From Phoronis australis (taxonomy: Eukaryota > Phoronida > Phoronidae), in NCBI GenBank assembly GCA_002633005.1, contig NMRA01000016.1:1772336-1836335 (forward strand): a DNA stretch of 64,000 nucleotides. Reading direction: 5' to 3'. This document shows positions 1-11,700 of the stretch, piece after piece (positions within the stretch are counted from its first letter, which is position 1; each line of letters starts with the position of its first letter). Position numbers and translations under genes: made by a program. The notes under the pieces are model-generated. The model did not search any database, was not told where the DNA came from, and saw nothing but the letters and a program-made list of their open reading frames with translations.

Positions 1-527
1 AGAGTTTTGACAGTCTGAATGCACTTTCTCTCAATTATGGTGGTCGTCACACTACCGAACAGTAAACTGAAAGGGGTTTCCCAGATTTCAAACAATGGGG
101 CTGACTGAATGTTATGACGTAAGTTTCGTTACTTCAACCAATGGGAAGCCATGATAAACAGCATTCCACAGTGCTAGCTTTCGTGGCACAGTGGAAGAGT
201 GTACTTTCCAAGTGAGCCAGGTGCACTTCCAGTATAATCGCAAAAGGTGAAATATTAACTTTAGAATCAGTTTCAATAGACTTTATGCAATATACTCTTC
301 AAATTTCCAGATCTTGTACATCCTGAGGAGATTGGTGGAGCTGAATCGACCTGGTTTTTCAATTTCCAAATCAGCGACTCTGAACTGTTGAGTGCCAAAA
401 GATGACAACAGTGAAGCACAACAGGCTCTACAGATGGCGCTCACATGTACTGTACATTGTACGACTTGATTCACTGCGCAGCATAGGGATGAGCGCAATA
501 ATGCACAACCAAGTTTGAAAGGGCAAT

Positions 528-624
528 AGTCGGATATAGTGTGCCCGTATTTAGAGAACCACTTTGATGCCCGTTATTCAGTGGAGAAAACTGGTTCTCA
601 AAGTTCGGGCACGTTATACCTGAC
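528..624. mobile_element. Hairpin element, copy 1
   Basis: Arms GTGCCCGTATTTAGAGAACC (541-560) and GGTTCTCAAAGTTCGGGCAC (593-612) are near reverse complements and extend outward through GGATATA/TATACC. The loop contains GTTATTCAGTGGA, shared in the opposite orientation by the element at 36832-36949. Probably a small MITE. Confidence 0.65.
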
Positions 625-1711
625 CATTTCCGAGTTTTCTTAAGTTTTTTCTCAACAGATCCTCGGCTCAGCAGATATTTGCCGTATCTAGACCACTCGT
701 TCGATTAGTAGGAATTCCTCGGGTCAGTCCGCCTCTGTCATTATCAGGCTCGGGCGTGTAACAACCAACATATTGACCTCAGTGAAAACTGATGAATAGT
801 TGTATATTTGTATGACCGTATCCGACGTAGGTACATGTGTATTGATACTATCACCAACAATGACACACATGTCCTCGTTGCGTCAACGGATGACTTACAT
901 CTCAAAAGTGTATATTATTTCACACGGTTTATTTCAAATTTCATAAATAACATTATCATGACATTATTCAGTTTTAAACTGATAACCAGAAAATCTCGTT
1001 CAAAAGGTATGGCATTGTGACATTTGATGTCTCTTACTGATTCGAGCCGACAAACTCAATTAAAATCTCTAGATTTCCATTCGAATCTCTAGAGTTGAGT
1101 TCAGACTTCAACTATATTTCTGGAGTGTTGGGGTACTCAGGTCCAAATTAGGACAGACCAAGGCCATCAAGATGTATTATATTCAAGCGCTCAAGCTCAG
1201 AATAGACACTTATCTAGGGTTCACACTACAAAGCAGAACGGAAATGATGCTAAAAATAATTCCGAGCCCAGTTTTGAGTACAAAGATATAACCCCGGCCC
1301 TGCACCCGATCTCCTGGTTGATCTAATCTTTGTACTCAAATTCATGCACCGGTGTACTGCCATTGTGTGTCAAGTTTCAAGTTCGGATTTGAGGCACTGG
1401 CGACGGGTCTCTTCGTTGGTAAGTTCTGTGAATAATTTCGGTTGGCTATTCAATAAATAGAACGTGTCGTGTGTTCGCGGCGATGTGTTGATAAACAAAT
1501 GGCAATCTTACGAAATACGTTATCAGGTTCGAAACATGACCTACGTGATTTGGCACACAGCTAATGCGTTCACGTGGGTTCCATACGCGCACCCAGCATA
1601 AAAGGGGGGGGGGGGCTCGAATTTTTGAGAATGTGGACCTTTTACTTAGTTTCACGGGGTACGTGCTATGGATTGTGCATTCGCCAAATTTTGTTATTCC
1701 CTGACTTTTTA

Positions 1712-2448
1712 NNNNNNNNNNNNNNNNNNNNNNNNNNNNNNNNNNNNNNNNNNNNNNNNNNNNNNNNNNNNNNNNNNNNNNNNNNNNNNNNNNNNNNNNN
1801 NNNNNNNNNNNNNNNNNNNNNNNNNNNNNNNNNNNNNNNNNNNNNNNNNNNNNNNNNNNNNNNNNNNNNNNNNNNNNNNNNNNNNNNNNNNNNNNNNNNN
1901 NNNNNNNNNNNNNNNNNNNNNNNNNNNNNNNNNNNNNNNNNNNNNNNNNNNNNNNNNNNNNNNNNNNNNNNNNNNNNNNNNNNNNNNNNNNNNNNNNNNN
2001 NNNNNNNNNNNNNNNNNNNNNNNNNNNNNNNNNNNNNNNNNNNNNNNNNNNNNNNNNNNNNNNNNNNNNNNNNNNNNNNNNNNNNNNNNNNNNNNNNNNN
2101 NNNNNNNNNNNNNNNNNNNNNNNNNNNNNNNNNNNNNNNNNNNNNNNNNNNNNNNNNNNNNNNNNNNNNNNNNNNNNNNNNNNNNNNNNNNNNNNNNNNN
2201 NNNNNNNNNNNNNNNNNNNNNNNNNNNNNNNNNNNNNNNNNNNNNNNNNNNNNNNNNNNNNNNNNNNNNNNNNNNNNNNNNNNNNNNNNNNNNNNNNNNN
2301 NNNNNNNNNNNNNNNNNNNNNNNNNNNNNNNNNNNNNNNNNNNNNNNNNNNNNNNNNNNNNNNNNNNNNNNNNNNNNNNNNNNNNNNNNNNNNNNNNNNN
2401 NNNNNNNNNNNNNNNNNNNNNNNNNNNNNNNNNNNNNNNNNNNNNNNN
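1712..2448. other. Assembly gap
   Basis: A run of N. Reading frames crossing it are artefacts. It ends directly in a TC repeat, the likely reason assembly broke. Confidence 0.99.

Positions 2449-2503
<55 letters not shown>
2449..2503. repeat. (TC)n microsatellite
   Basis: TC dinucleotide run with one TTT interruption, adjoining the gap. Confidence 0.98.
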
Positions 2504-2504
<1 letters not shown>

Positions 2505-3484
2505 ACACAGACACACTCATGTTAATAAAGAATATACAGAACAACTCGAACACTTTTTACATTTCCAGGTCAACGTCCTTTGATAACAACAAGCGTAGAG
2601 CGTAGATAAAGTACAACGTATGATAAAGACATTTAAAATACAAGATAGAGATTGTAAACACGGTAACCGATTACACTATTTACAATATACACAGTCACAT
2701 GTTCTTCAATCGGTGTCAGTCAAGGCATTTACAAAGAATCAAACTCATTAGTACGTATAGACCTTTCTACATGCCAATGAAAGCCCAATGCTATTCCTTA
2801 TGTGCCATTCATTGATTACCCGACTTGTCTCCATTGAGGTGCTGGGAACATCTCGGCAGAGTTCAGTTGCTATCTCGCGGCAAGAAAAATCTAGCCAAAA
2901 CCACGCGTGTTCTCATTTTAAATACACATCAATATCTCACGTAATCTCGCGAAGTCTTCATAGCATTATATTGTCGTGATAGACCCTATGGAGTTGGCGA
3001 ACACGGAACTCTGTACTGCCAGAAAACCGCAAGTCCTTCCGTTCCATGACTCTTTATTGTACTTCAATCTGACAGCATTAGGATAAGAGCTGCCTGAAGA
3101 ATTTTAATCTTAAAAGATGCTGGATTTCACTTTCCGCCCTTTTCGTGAAAGGAAACAGATCCAGTGGTAATAGTGTGTCCAGCGTATACTCCCTCAAGCC
3201 CCTAAGTTCGCTTCACAGTCAGAATAGCGCTTACTGATTTTTAGCAAGGTCCTAGCGTACCTAATAGCCTTACTGAACTCTACCCCGGATATCTCAATGG
3301 TGTTCAGTACTACTGGTGAGAAGTCAGATGCCTTTACTGCAGATGGGGAATGGAATAATCTATACACCAGCTACAGGAATAATACGGCGGCTCACACGGA
3401 TGAACATAGCTGTTCAATTACAGTACACAGGCCGTTCAACTCGATCAGTTCACTCGTACTCTTAAACCGTTGCCCGGATTCACA

Positions 3485-3605
3485 AAACAGGGCTTGCGTC
3501 CGCGCACCCAGAAAACACGGATCTCAGGCTCACATCAACTATAGAACACGAGTGACGGACTGGAAACACGGCTCTAGTACTTATAAACGCGGCTCGCAGA
3601 TTCTT
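3485..3605 (+). repeat. Degenerate ACACGGCTC minisatellite, copy 1
   Basis: Short units of the type AACACGG(A/C)TC...GACT recur about every 17-35 bases. The translated look (KHGSQ..., KHGSS...) comes from the repeat and not from a gene. An inverted counterpart lies at 3838-3955. Confidence 0.45.
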
Positions 3606-3837
3606 TGCCGGCGTCGCTGCTCACCCAATAGTCCACCAGATGTGTGACCGTGTGAATAGTGCAGACAGCTTCGCGGAGAATCAAGATCGCCAAACCAAAT
3701 TTTGCTATTGATTTCACAACAGAGAAACAATTTTTAATTACCTTCATTTTATAATATTTGATTAGTAAAAGACGAAGTTAATGATACCACGTTACAGTGA
3801 AATATGTTTAGAAAGTAGACATTTTGTCTACTAAGAG

Positions 3838-3955
3838 CCGTATTTGCAATCTGTGGGCCGTGTTTCAGTGTTAGTGGGTGCGAGTCCATGAGCCGTACTT
3901 TTCGAGTGATCAAGCCGTGTTCTGCAAGTCCGTGAGCTGCGTACACAAACGAAGA
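3838..3955 (-). repeat. Degenerate ACACGGCTC minisatellite, inverted copy
   Basis: On the minus strand AACACGGCTTGATCACTC, TACGGCTCATGGACT and AACACGGCCC follow one another, matching the units at 3485-3605. Confidence 0.45.
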
Positions 3956-4224
3956 ACTTATTGTGTGAGCAGTGTTGTTCGGTTAGCCTGACACGTCACT
4001 GTGATTGTATTATGGGGCTGTCGCAAACCCATTCAACAATTCCCCACCTTGTCCTACTAAATAATAGTCTACACTTTTGCTTATTGAAAACTCGGAATAG
4101 CTTTAGAATTGCATTCCATTTTTCATATTATTCGAAAATTTAGAATGTGAGCGATGTTTGAAACTGAAGATTTCCCAGTCAGTCGCAGTCATTTTTGTCT
4201 TTTTACGCGAAACTGTGATGCGTT

Positions 4225-4491
4225 TTACGGTGAAAGCCGAATAAGTCCGAAAAATGTGCGATCTTTCTCGAAGTATATTTGAGCCGAGGGGAAGTAATGG
4301 GATACGACGATGACGTCGTCAGCTTGAAACCGATGGAGGGCGCCCCCGACACATGTCTCAGAAGTATCCCCATCCTTTTCAAAATCGCTAAACACACACG
4401 TAACAAGGTCCAATAAAACTTCACCACCTCCTTTCGCTTTCTTGATCTTCACAAACATTGCGTTGGAGTCCATGTCGTTGAAAAACACCAC
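4225..4491 (-). CDS. Second TNF terminal exon (exon B): alternative 3' end or tandem paralogue fragment
   Basis: 88 codons and a stop. The acceptor TATCGTTGCAG is in phase 0, the same as the 8467-8742 exon. Starts VVFFNDMDSNAMFVKI, parallel to ISFYNSESSNTMYVQI of exon A; has a cysteine pair (codons 32 and 47), ETCVGGALHRFQADDVIVV and ends FFGLIRLSP. Spacing between the cysteines is shorter than in exon A and the loop sequences have diverged. I could not find a second copy of the GLYWVYAQ exon between 4492 and 8466, so splicing from exon 6 (9858) to this exon is the simplest reading. An intact open frame suggests it is still under selection. A separate gene with undetected upstream exons is the alternative. 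Confidence 0.8.
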   Translation of the reverse strand: MVFFNDMDSNAMFVKIKKAKGGGEVLLDLVTCVFSDFEKDGDTSETCVGGALHRFQADDVIVVSHYFPSAQIYFEKDRTFFGLIRLSP

Positions 4492-5688
4492 CTGCAACGA
4501 TACACGTCGACGGAGTCTGAAAAGTTAACTCAAGTTCTTTTTAAAACTTAGCTGATCCATACAGTTCTCGGTTCTACATTTGTGGTTTGATTCAGCGGCA
4601 GGTGCGGGAAAAAATTACCAAACCATTGAAGAGTTGGAATGCAGAAAATTGCAGTTCAAACGTACTGACAACAGTAAAATCAGCCCCCCGAGACGACGGA
4701 CTTTATGTAGACCTATGTTTGTTGTTTTACTGCAACAATATTTGCTGAAGTGGCGTGTGAAGATGATTTTTTCTTTGGCGTGCCCAACACGGTGCTAGCC
4801 ATACGACCGGGCGCACATAACCTTCGACAAAAGGGGCCCCGAAACATGATAGTCTGCTCATTTATGACGATTGGTTGTTTGGCACGTCTGAAGTCAATTC
4901 ATTTAACAAAAACATGTAATAATGGTCGACAAGGACAACAGAGATAGAGAGAGGATCGAGGGAGGATGGGAGCGAGGGGAGAGGGAGGGATCAGTGAGGG
5001 AGGGAGGAGAGAGTGAGGGGGAGAGAGAGTCTATAGGGGTTCGGAACACCTTGCTAAGTCACTTAAGCCACCTCCTCATTACTGTCAGGTTAACTTTCTA
5101 TTATTACGGTGGATATCCACGTGACATTCCCGATGGGGCATTTGGCTTTGTCAATAGCTATACATTCGAGTTTTATATCGTAACACGATCTTCTGAAGCA
5201 ATGCGAAGAGTTGCTATTCAAAATGCAGTGTCGGGAAGCAATCGTTTATTGTTGTGTTTTTTCGTGCAGTCTAATTCGCTCAGTGCATCCAGACCACCTC
5301 GGATATGTTCCCAAGTCTCAACTTTCTTCTCGAAGTGAACGTTATCTGCACATCCCACGAAATTTGTAACATGTAGTGTGCATGAGCAAAACTTTGCCAG
5401 CAGCTCCCCGGCATCGGAAAGAACAATCGCTAGCAATGTAAAAGTTAAGGGGATAACTACTCAAGTTGTCAATAGCATGTATAGACTATAGTACACTGTA
5501 TATGGACCGCCAACTCCGTAACTATACTTTCAATGGACGAAATCTGTGCAACAACGTCATATTCACTAGCGACACCTGGCCAAGTTATCTGGTGTTATTT
5601 CCGGCAAGCACAACGTCTGCTAATCACGGTCGCAGAATGGTGAATGTTGGCCAAATCTCCTTTTGTCCCCTGACGTCACAAGCATACT

Positions 5689-5702
5689 GGCGCCCCCAGT
5701 GG
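5689..5702 (-). promoter_or_regulatory. CTCF-like motif in left arm of inverted repeat
   Basis: CCACTGGGGGCGCC on the minus strand. It differs from the vertebrate CTCF core CCASYAGRKGGCRS at one position. A mirrored copy lies at 6168-6181. Confidence 0.35.
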
Positions 5703-6167
5703 AGGCCCTGAGAACTCGTAAATAAACCGAGTTCATGAACCCGGTAGTTTCTAGCCTAGCAACGGCCGAGCCAGGCTGGCGAACAGACTTGTATTTATTG
5801 TAGGACGTTGAGTATCGTTTTTTTTCTAAAAACATAATGCATGGTATATAATAATGAATGGTATATAGCATCAATTAATTATGATTGAAAGATTCCTTTT
5901 TAGTCGAGCATAAATAAGGCTATTTCGCGTGGGGATAAAACTTTGGCTCTGCCGTGTGTAACACAGAAGAACATTTGGATGGTGTTGCAGGATTGCGAGA
6001 ATGAATATTCCAATTTTGTTAATTTATTGGAACAATATTAATTTTCTGAAAGGTATGACATGCAACATTATTCAAAAAACACACTAAAACATAGCGACTC
6101 TAGAAAAATCATACAGAATACTTTAATCACAGTCGCCAGCATGCTTGTTTACGAGTTCTCAGGGCCT

Positions 6168-6181
6168 CCACTGGGGGCGCC
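6168..6181 (+). promoter_or_regulatory. CTCF-like motif in right arm of inverted repeat
   Basis: CCACTGGGGGCGCC on the plus strand, pointing away from the copy at 5689-5702. The arm also carries TGACGTCA at 6192-6199 (CRE/ATF consensus). Binding is inferred from motif only. Confidence 0.35.
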
Positions 6182-8142
6182 AGTATGCTTGTGACGTCAG
6201 TGGACAAATGGGGATTTGGCCAACATTCACCGGCTGTTGTGTGGTCACAATACACTAACCGGAAACTGGGACAGATAATTTAGGAGAGTGGCGGCTCCTC
6301 TAGGATATTACACAAGAAAATGTCGGAGTTGCGAATCTGTTGTCTATAATCCATGGTTGCTCAGAGTACGTTAGGATTGCCAAACATCAGCGCTATTGGT
6401 GACGTTAATCTTAAGGTTTGAAATTTGCCCAATCCAGGCTTATGTAAACGGTTTGAGCGCACAACTAGTGTTAAAGTTCATTTCGCCTCGGGATAGAATT
6501 TGCCGATAGTTTGCCGACGGGCAAAGTTTGCTGATCTCAATTGCTTGTGACTTTCTGAAAAATTGTCCACATTTCTTGTGCTCAGGAAATGATTCAACGC
6601 ACCGAGTTACCGATCGCCTTCTTGGCTTGGAATGGAATTTGCATTGTGTTGTAGAGAGATTAGCTCACAAACGGAAAGAAACAGTGATGTATCCATTTTT
6701 GTAATCTAGGATGAACCTAGATGGTGAAAACTTTCAAAGTTGGCGAAACGCTGGATTTTAAACAGAATTCTACACGTTTCCGCGGCCTGCAGGTAGACGA
6801 TTTAGCAACAAGAAAGTTCCTGTGATTTAACCTACAAATTATACCCCCGAAAACAGCAGTTATTTGTTTCCCCCATTGAATGTTTCCAATTGTTATTCTG
6901 ATGCATAGACGGCCAAAGATCATGGCTTCACGCAAATACGTCTCAAAAGTCGTCGGAATGCGACGTCTTTCTACATCCTCATTATGTACTGAATAAATCT
7001 TGTTCAGCCTGTTATCACAGGGTTATCATACCAGCGCACTCGTCGACATGCTACGCACATGCGCAGATAACATTCAACCCCAGGGCATTTGAAACGAATT
7101 CGGCAAATTTCGTAGCCTCAAACTTCCCCTCGGAGGTGAACGTTATCTGGCCATGTTCGGATTTTAGTCGTGAGGTAAGCCGTGTGTTTTTCAAACTGGA
7201 AAGTGATTGACCGAACACGTATGTGTCTAAATTTAGCACATGAGCATGTGTAACGCTCACTGACAGACGTATAATTTGACGGTACGAAATTACTGAAAGC
7301 ATCCATGTTAAAGCTGGAACAGGCGAAACGCAACGCTATGTAGACGTACCAAGTGTCGTGTACACGAAGAAAACACCTTTTGAAGAACGATAATAACACA
7401 CATATATTTGTTTACATAAATAACAGTTCAGCATTCGTAGGCCTATGTGCATGCACAAGTATATAACAAATAACATCAGAATAAAAATATATTTCAAGCC
7501 CCGAGGTTTGTTTCCACAAACGGGACAGGAACTTTAAGCTGCATTTCCCCTTGTTGTTTAACAACCAACGTTGAATTCTTAACCGAAGCGCATTGGGGTT
7601 TAAAACATCACACTTGTCCGATCTTGATTTATTGACAAAAGAGCCGGCAGCACAAGCCACAGGAAATATGTACATGCACTATTTTCCGTTAGCAACTTGA
7701 GCACACGCCAATTTGAGTACAAAACACAGAAGCCTATTTCTTCAATCGCCGATGACCACGACTTTCTTATACATAACGGAAATAGAACCCTATTGCGGAA
7801 AGGAATATTACGACTAATTCAAATATTAAAGGTTAAAGATATTTAAGTAGAAGAAAATGAACATCCAAGGTCTTTTGTAGTATGATATTCTAACATGAAT
7901 GACAATGAGTTTCTGGTTGTGATGAATTAATTAGCAGAAAGCAGACAAGTACAATGTATTGTGGAACTTTGTTGAAATCACATTATCGGAGGGAAAAGTG
8001 GTTTTCCGAGATCAACCCCAACGCGCTTAAAAACCTGGAACCTTTGCGATATAAACCAAATGCTATCTGTGGTGACAGACCTAATCGTATTAACTGGCAG
8101 TCAACTGGCGGTTTGTAATAAAAACACAAAACCACAACGGCT

Positions 8143-8148
8143 TTTATT
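8143..8148 (-). promoter_or_regulatory. Possible polyadenylation signal for terminal exon A
   Basis: AATAAA on the minus strand about 320 bases after the stop codon of the 8467-8742 exon. It is the nearest canonical hexamer I noticed. If used, it would separate transcripts ending in exon A from any that read through to exon B. Confidence 0.35.
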
Positions 8149-8466
8149 GTTTTACAGCCCTGGTCAAAGTTAGTACCTTCAAAAAGTAGAGCAATATTTA
8201 CAAAAATAAGTTTATGGCCGTGAAAATGAGAAAGTTTTTTACTTTCAATACTCTGTGGTAAGGAGACGGTCAGTGCTACATTCTGCAAGTGTGAGCCATG
8301 CCAGCTTATACAAAAATAGGCAAATTGGTTTGCTGAATGTTACACAAGTATAAGCCCATTGGAACTTCACGCACAAGTTTAGCACTGAATAGTCCAAAAC
8401 GTATAGCGCAGAAAGAGAAGTTCAGAGCTGATATATCACAGAGAGGCTCCGCCCGGATCCCGATGG

Positions 8467-8742
8467 TTATGCCAAGCGAACGAGTCCAATGAATGCTCGG
8501 TCTTTCGTCCAGTACGTGACAGCACCTTTGTTTGCCTCGACAACTTGTACCTCATCCCCAGCTTCTAAGCGTGTAAGTCCGCCACCGAAGCACGTGTGAG
8601 CTTGAAGGACCTCTTCAGGACTCTTATCGATCGGAACGGGTGCGTTGCTATGGGAACATGATATAAACCTGCCCTGCGCTTTTCCTTTCACCGTTATTTG
8701 AACGTACATAGTGTTTGATGACTCGGAGTTGTAAAACGAAAT
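8467..8742 (-). CDS. TNF ligand exon 7 (terminal exon A)
   Basis: 91 codons and a stop. Acceptor CGTTTTACAG joins in phase 0 to the AQ of exon 6, giving AQISFYNSES as in other family members. Contains FISC and HTCFGGGLTRLEAGDEV (probable disulphide) and ends in AFIGLVRLA, the typical C-terminal strand. An alternative upstream AG at 8759-8760 would add six residues; the shorter form matches the start of exon B at 4491 better. Confidence 0.87.
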   Translation of the reverse strand: MSFYNSESSNTMYVQITVKGKAQGRFISCSHSNAPVPIDKSPEEVLQAHTCFGGGLTRLEAGDEVQVVEANKGAVTYWTKDRAFIGLVRLA

Positions 8743-11700
8743 CTGTAAAACGGACATGAACTAAAAATTCCGTCACTGAAAAGACTAGGTAGTTCAAGTG
8801 CTGCTCAACAGTCTTGTTCGGTGTTACTTCCGAGGAAGCAATCTATTTTGCGGGTTGTACTTCGTCAACTACCTGTCTCTTGATAAACGGCCTTTTAACT
8901 GAAGACGGCAAATTGATTACAAAGCTGGACGTGACCATCTGGTCGAGAAACGACAGAAAACCCCATGAGCTCTAAGAGGTAATCGGATCAAATTTAAGAT
9001 GGTACTGTGCCACTGAAAATAAACGCCTGTCCCATTGTCTAGCCATTACTTACCTGTAGCAGGTTTGTCCCAATTTCACTCTCGTCACTAAAATGCTACC
9101 ACCATGTTCGTTTTCTTAAGAATGTAACATTAATACGGTGGTTAATAGCTCACCCATTGACATGGACCACAGGGTATGTTTTTTATTGAAAAGGCCTGAA
9201 AAGTGACACAATCCCGACATCCAGTCAATCAAAAGTTTGGTATTTAAACACGGCAGAAGTGACATGGGTCATTCGTAACCTGGTTAATTACTGTACATTG
9301 TTGACAATGTGTAACACAGGATAGATGAAATTGCGCTTAAGTCATTAAGTCACACACGTTATTTACAAAGGATCAAAGCCATAAGTCATATACGCAGCTC
9401 TTGTCCTGGAGTTTTCTCGTTCCAGATAAAACTTATACTACAAACCCTGGAATTCGAAATAAACCAGACTCAGCGTGATAAGAAAAACAATTCAGGTCAT
9501 CAGCAAAATTTCTTCAGGACGTTTAATTTCCATTTTTAAGTAATTTGTGACATTTGCATTGTTTGTTGACACAAATTCACCATGCTCGCTAAAACGCCAT
9601 TAAGAAAAATTTGTACAAATGTCAATTATTAGGCCTACTTTGCGCAAATGTATGTTATACCTAATGCCTCGACGAACTTTTCTTAGAAAAATAGAACCCA
9701 GTAGACAAAAATATCGAATTTCATTTCAGTTGTTGCAGTATGGTCATCGTTGGTTAACCTAAGGTATCACGTCATATCACGCTCTGATATGTCAGGCAAC
9801 ATCGGAAGCCAACGCAAATTAAGCTTCAGCAGTAAAAAACGCAAAGCATGAACTCACCTGGGCGTAAACCCAGTACAATCCGCCTTCCTTAACGCGTACA
9901 CCTCCATCAGATTGTAACTGAAATTTGTTGGCGTATGGATAGTCGCTCATCCAGCCAGCGGGAGTCCAATCCGGGAAAGTACCGTCTAAAAAATATGTTG
10001 ACGTCAGAACTCTAAGTAGAATATAAGCAGACAGGGATTCAGATGGGGTCCATTGTGTCTGTCAGTTTTTCACTGCTGTAATGGAGGATCTCAAGCACCC
10101 CCTATGTTTGTCTCGTGCTGGACCTGGCCCTTAGGCAAGATTTTGGATCCGCGACAGCGTATCATTTATGCCCATAAGAGAACATTGTGTATTGCCATGC
10201 ATTTAACGCGTCACATCAAGCGTAAAAACGGGTAATATGGCTAGATCTGGCACAACATACGTACAGGGCCTTCCATTTGTTACTAAAAAGTCGCACGACT
10301 GATAGAAGTGTTGTGAACTAAAAGTAATTTATGAAAATAACCCCTTTTGCCACTAAACTTACAAAGGTCGGAGAAGTGGGTACATCACGCATGTCTGGTA
10401 CATGCGGACAAATGATCAAATTGGATCTAAATGTGACTAAATCAACAGTTTGACCGATCCGGATCGCATGATCCAGTGGGACCCCCGTATTGCCTGCAGC
10501 GTTATCTCATGGGAAAAATGACGTGCTGAAATCACGAGACAGGTCGTTGTGACTAGTGGGTTACTTACACACAGGTTCCAATGCCAACAAGAGGGACACA
10601 GTACATACCGGTACATTGTTAGTTTACGGATTGACGGTGTACAAGAACTAGCGTTTTAGGTCAAAACTTATCACAATGGTCCCTAACGGAGACATGGGCG
10701 GCACTGAAATAAGTGGGGTTATAGTCCTCCAGCCCCCTATGGTGCGCCATGCACCCATGGGAGAGAACGTGGTGTTGTGAGCTATTGATAGACATATTAT
10801 GAGGATTTAATTAAACAGGATGTGTATTTATAGAGAAAAGAATTCGGGACATGGTCTACACGCCACACACGCTCAGTTCAACTTGTGGTGTATTCAAGAT
10901 TTTTAGCCAACGGTAAACGACCGCAATTATTTCTCGTTTGCGAAATGACAACAACGTGAACAAAAAACAACATGCAGTAGCAAAATAGAAGCACGCACGC
11001 ATTGCCAGATCATGCATTAAGCTACTCAGCTGAGGGGCACTACCTCCCCACATGGGCGAGGAATTGCGAAGACGGCGTGAGGGAATCGTGGAGGATTATG
11101 GGTGAGGGAGAGTGGGCGGTGGGGTTAGCTACACCCTGTATCTCGGTGAAACGTCGGCAGAGCGGGTGCGTGAGTGTTGTGATATGAATTTTTGCACTCG
11201 ACAAAAGATCGCCCGGGCGGCAATATGTGTCGCGTACCACAGTATGTAAAATGAACAAAAGCACGTATTGTTGCCCCCAATGTTTTGAAAGGTAGTGTGC
11301 TTTCCAGGGTTTCAGCACATAGGCGGATGCAAAGTGGGAGGGAGGCCTGAGGAATTGTAAAAAAGAGGTTGTAGCAAGTTGAACAGATAGAAGGTTGAGG
11401 ACTGCATGGTTGGTGGCAATGACAGGCCTAATCCCGTGTGACGCCTACTTCGCTTGCAGTAATACTTATTTTGGAACCAGCATTTGGCATACTGAAGAGG
11501 TGTAACTGTCGGTTACCTCCCTACTCGATTTCTGTCCCCTTAAAATATCCAGCTCATTTCTCGGTTCCTTTGTCAAAGTAAGGATTTGCCCAAACCGTAA
11601 CCCAGGTCCACACGCAGTATCGCGTACACGGCCACATAATTTTGGCAAAGATGAACGCTTTTAAGGGAAGGCGTCATCTCAATGCGACAGCTTATACCGT

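Larger units (their letters stand above)
2504..4224. other. Intergenic, no gene recognised
   Basis: Short frames only. Contains the ACGGCTC minisatellite pair (3485-3955). It is the 3' flank of the second TNF exon on the minus strand. Confidence 0.5.
5639..6231. mobile_element. Inverted-repeat (foldback) element between the two TNF terminal exons
   Basis: Arms at about 5639-5723 and 6148-6231 are reverse complements over roughly 85 bases with few mismatches, separated by about 425 bases of AT-rich sequence with no coding potential. Each arm has, in order, GGTGAATGTTGGCCAAAT, a TGACGTCA palindrome and TGGCGCCCCCAGTGG. The structure fits a non-autonomous DNA transposon or foldback element. I did not identify a superfamily or clear target-site duplication. 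Confidence 0.75.

Noticed and set aside
1446-2605. Long open frames across the N run
   Set aside because: They consist almost entirely of unknown bases and the TC repeat.
3297-3647. 116-codon plus-strand frame
   Set aside because: Its second half is the ACGGCTC minisatellite translated; no domain, no splice context.
7983-8288. 101-codon minus-strand frame resembling one at 29047-29277
   Set aside because: The likeness (GL.SEN.FS) is at DNA level in a dispersed repeat; it lies in the 3' flank of TNF terminal exon A.
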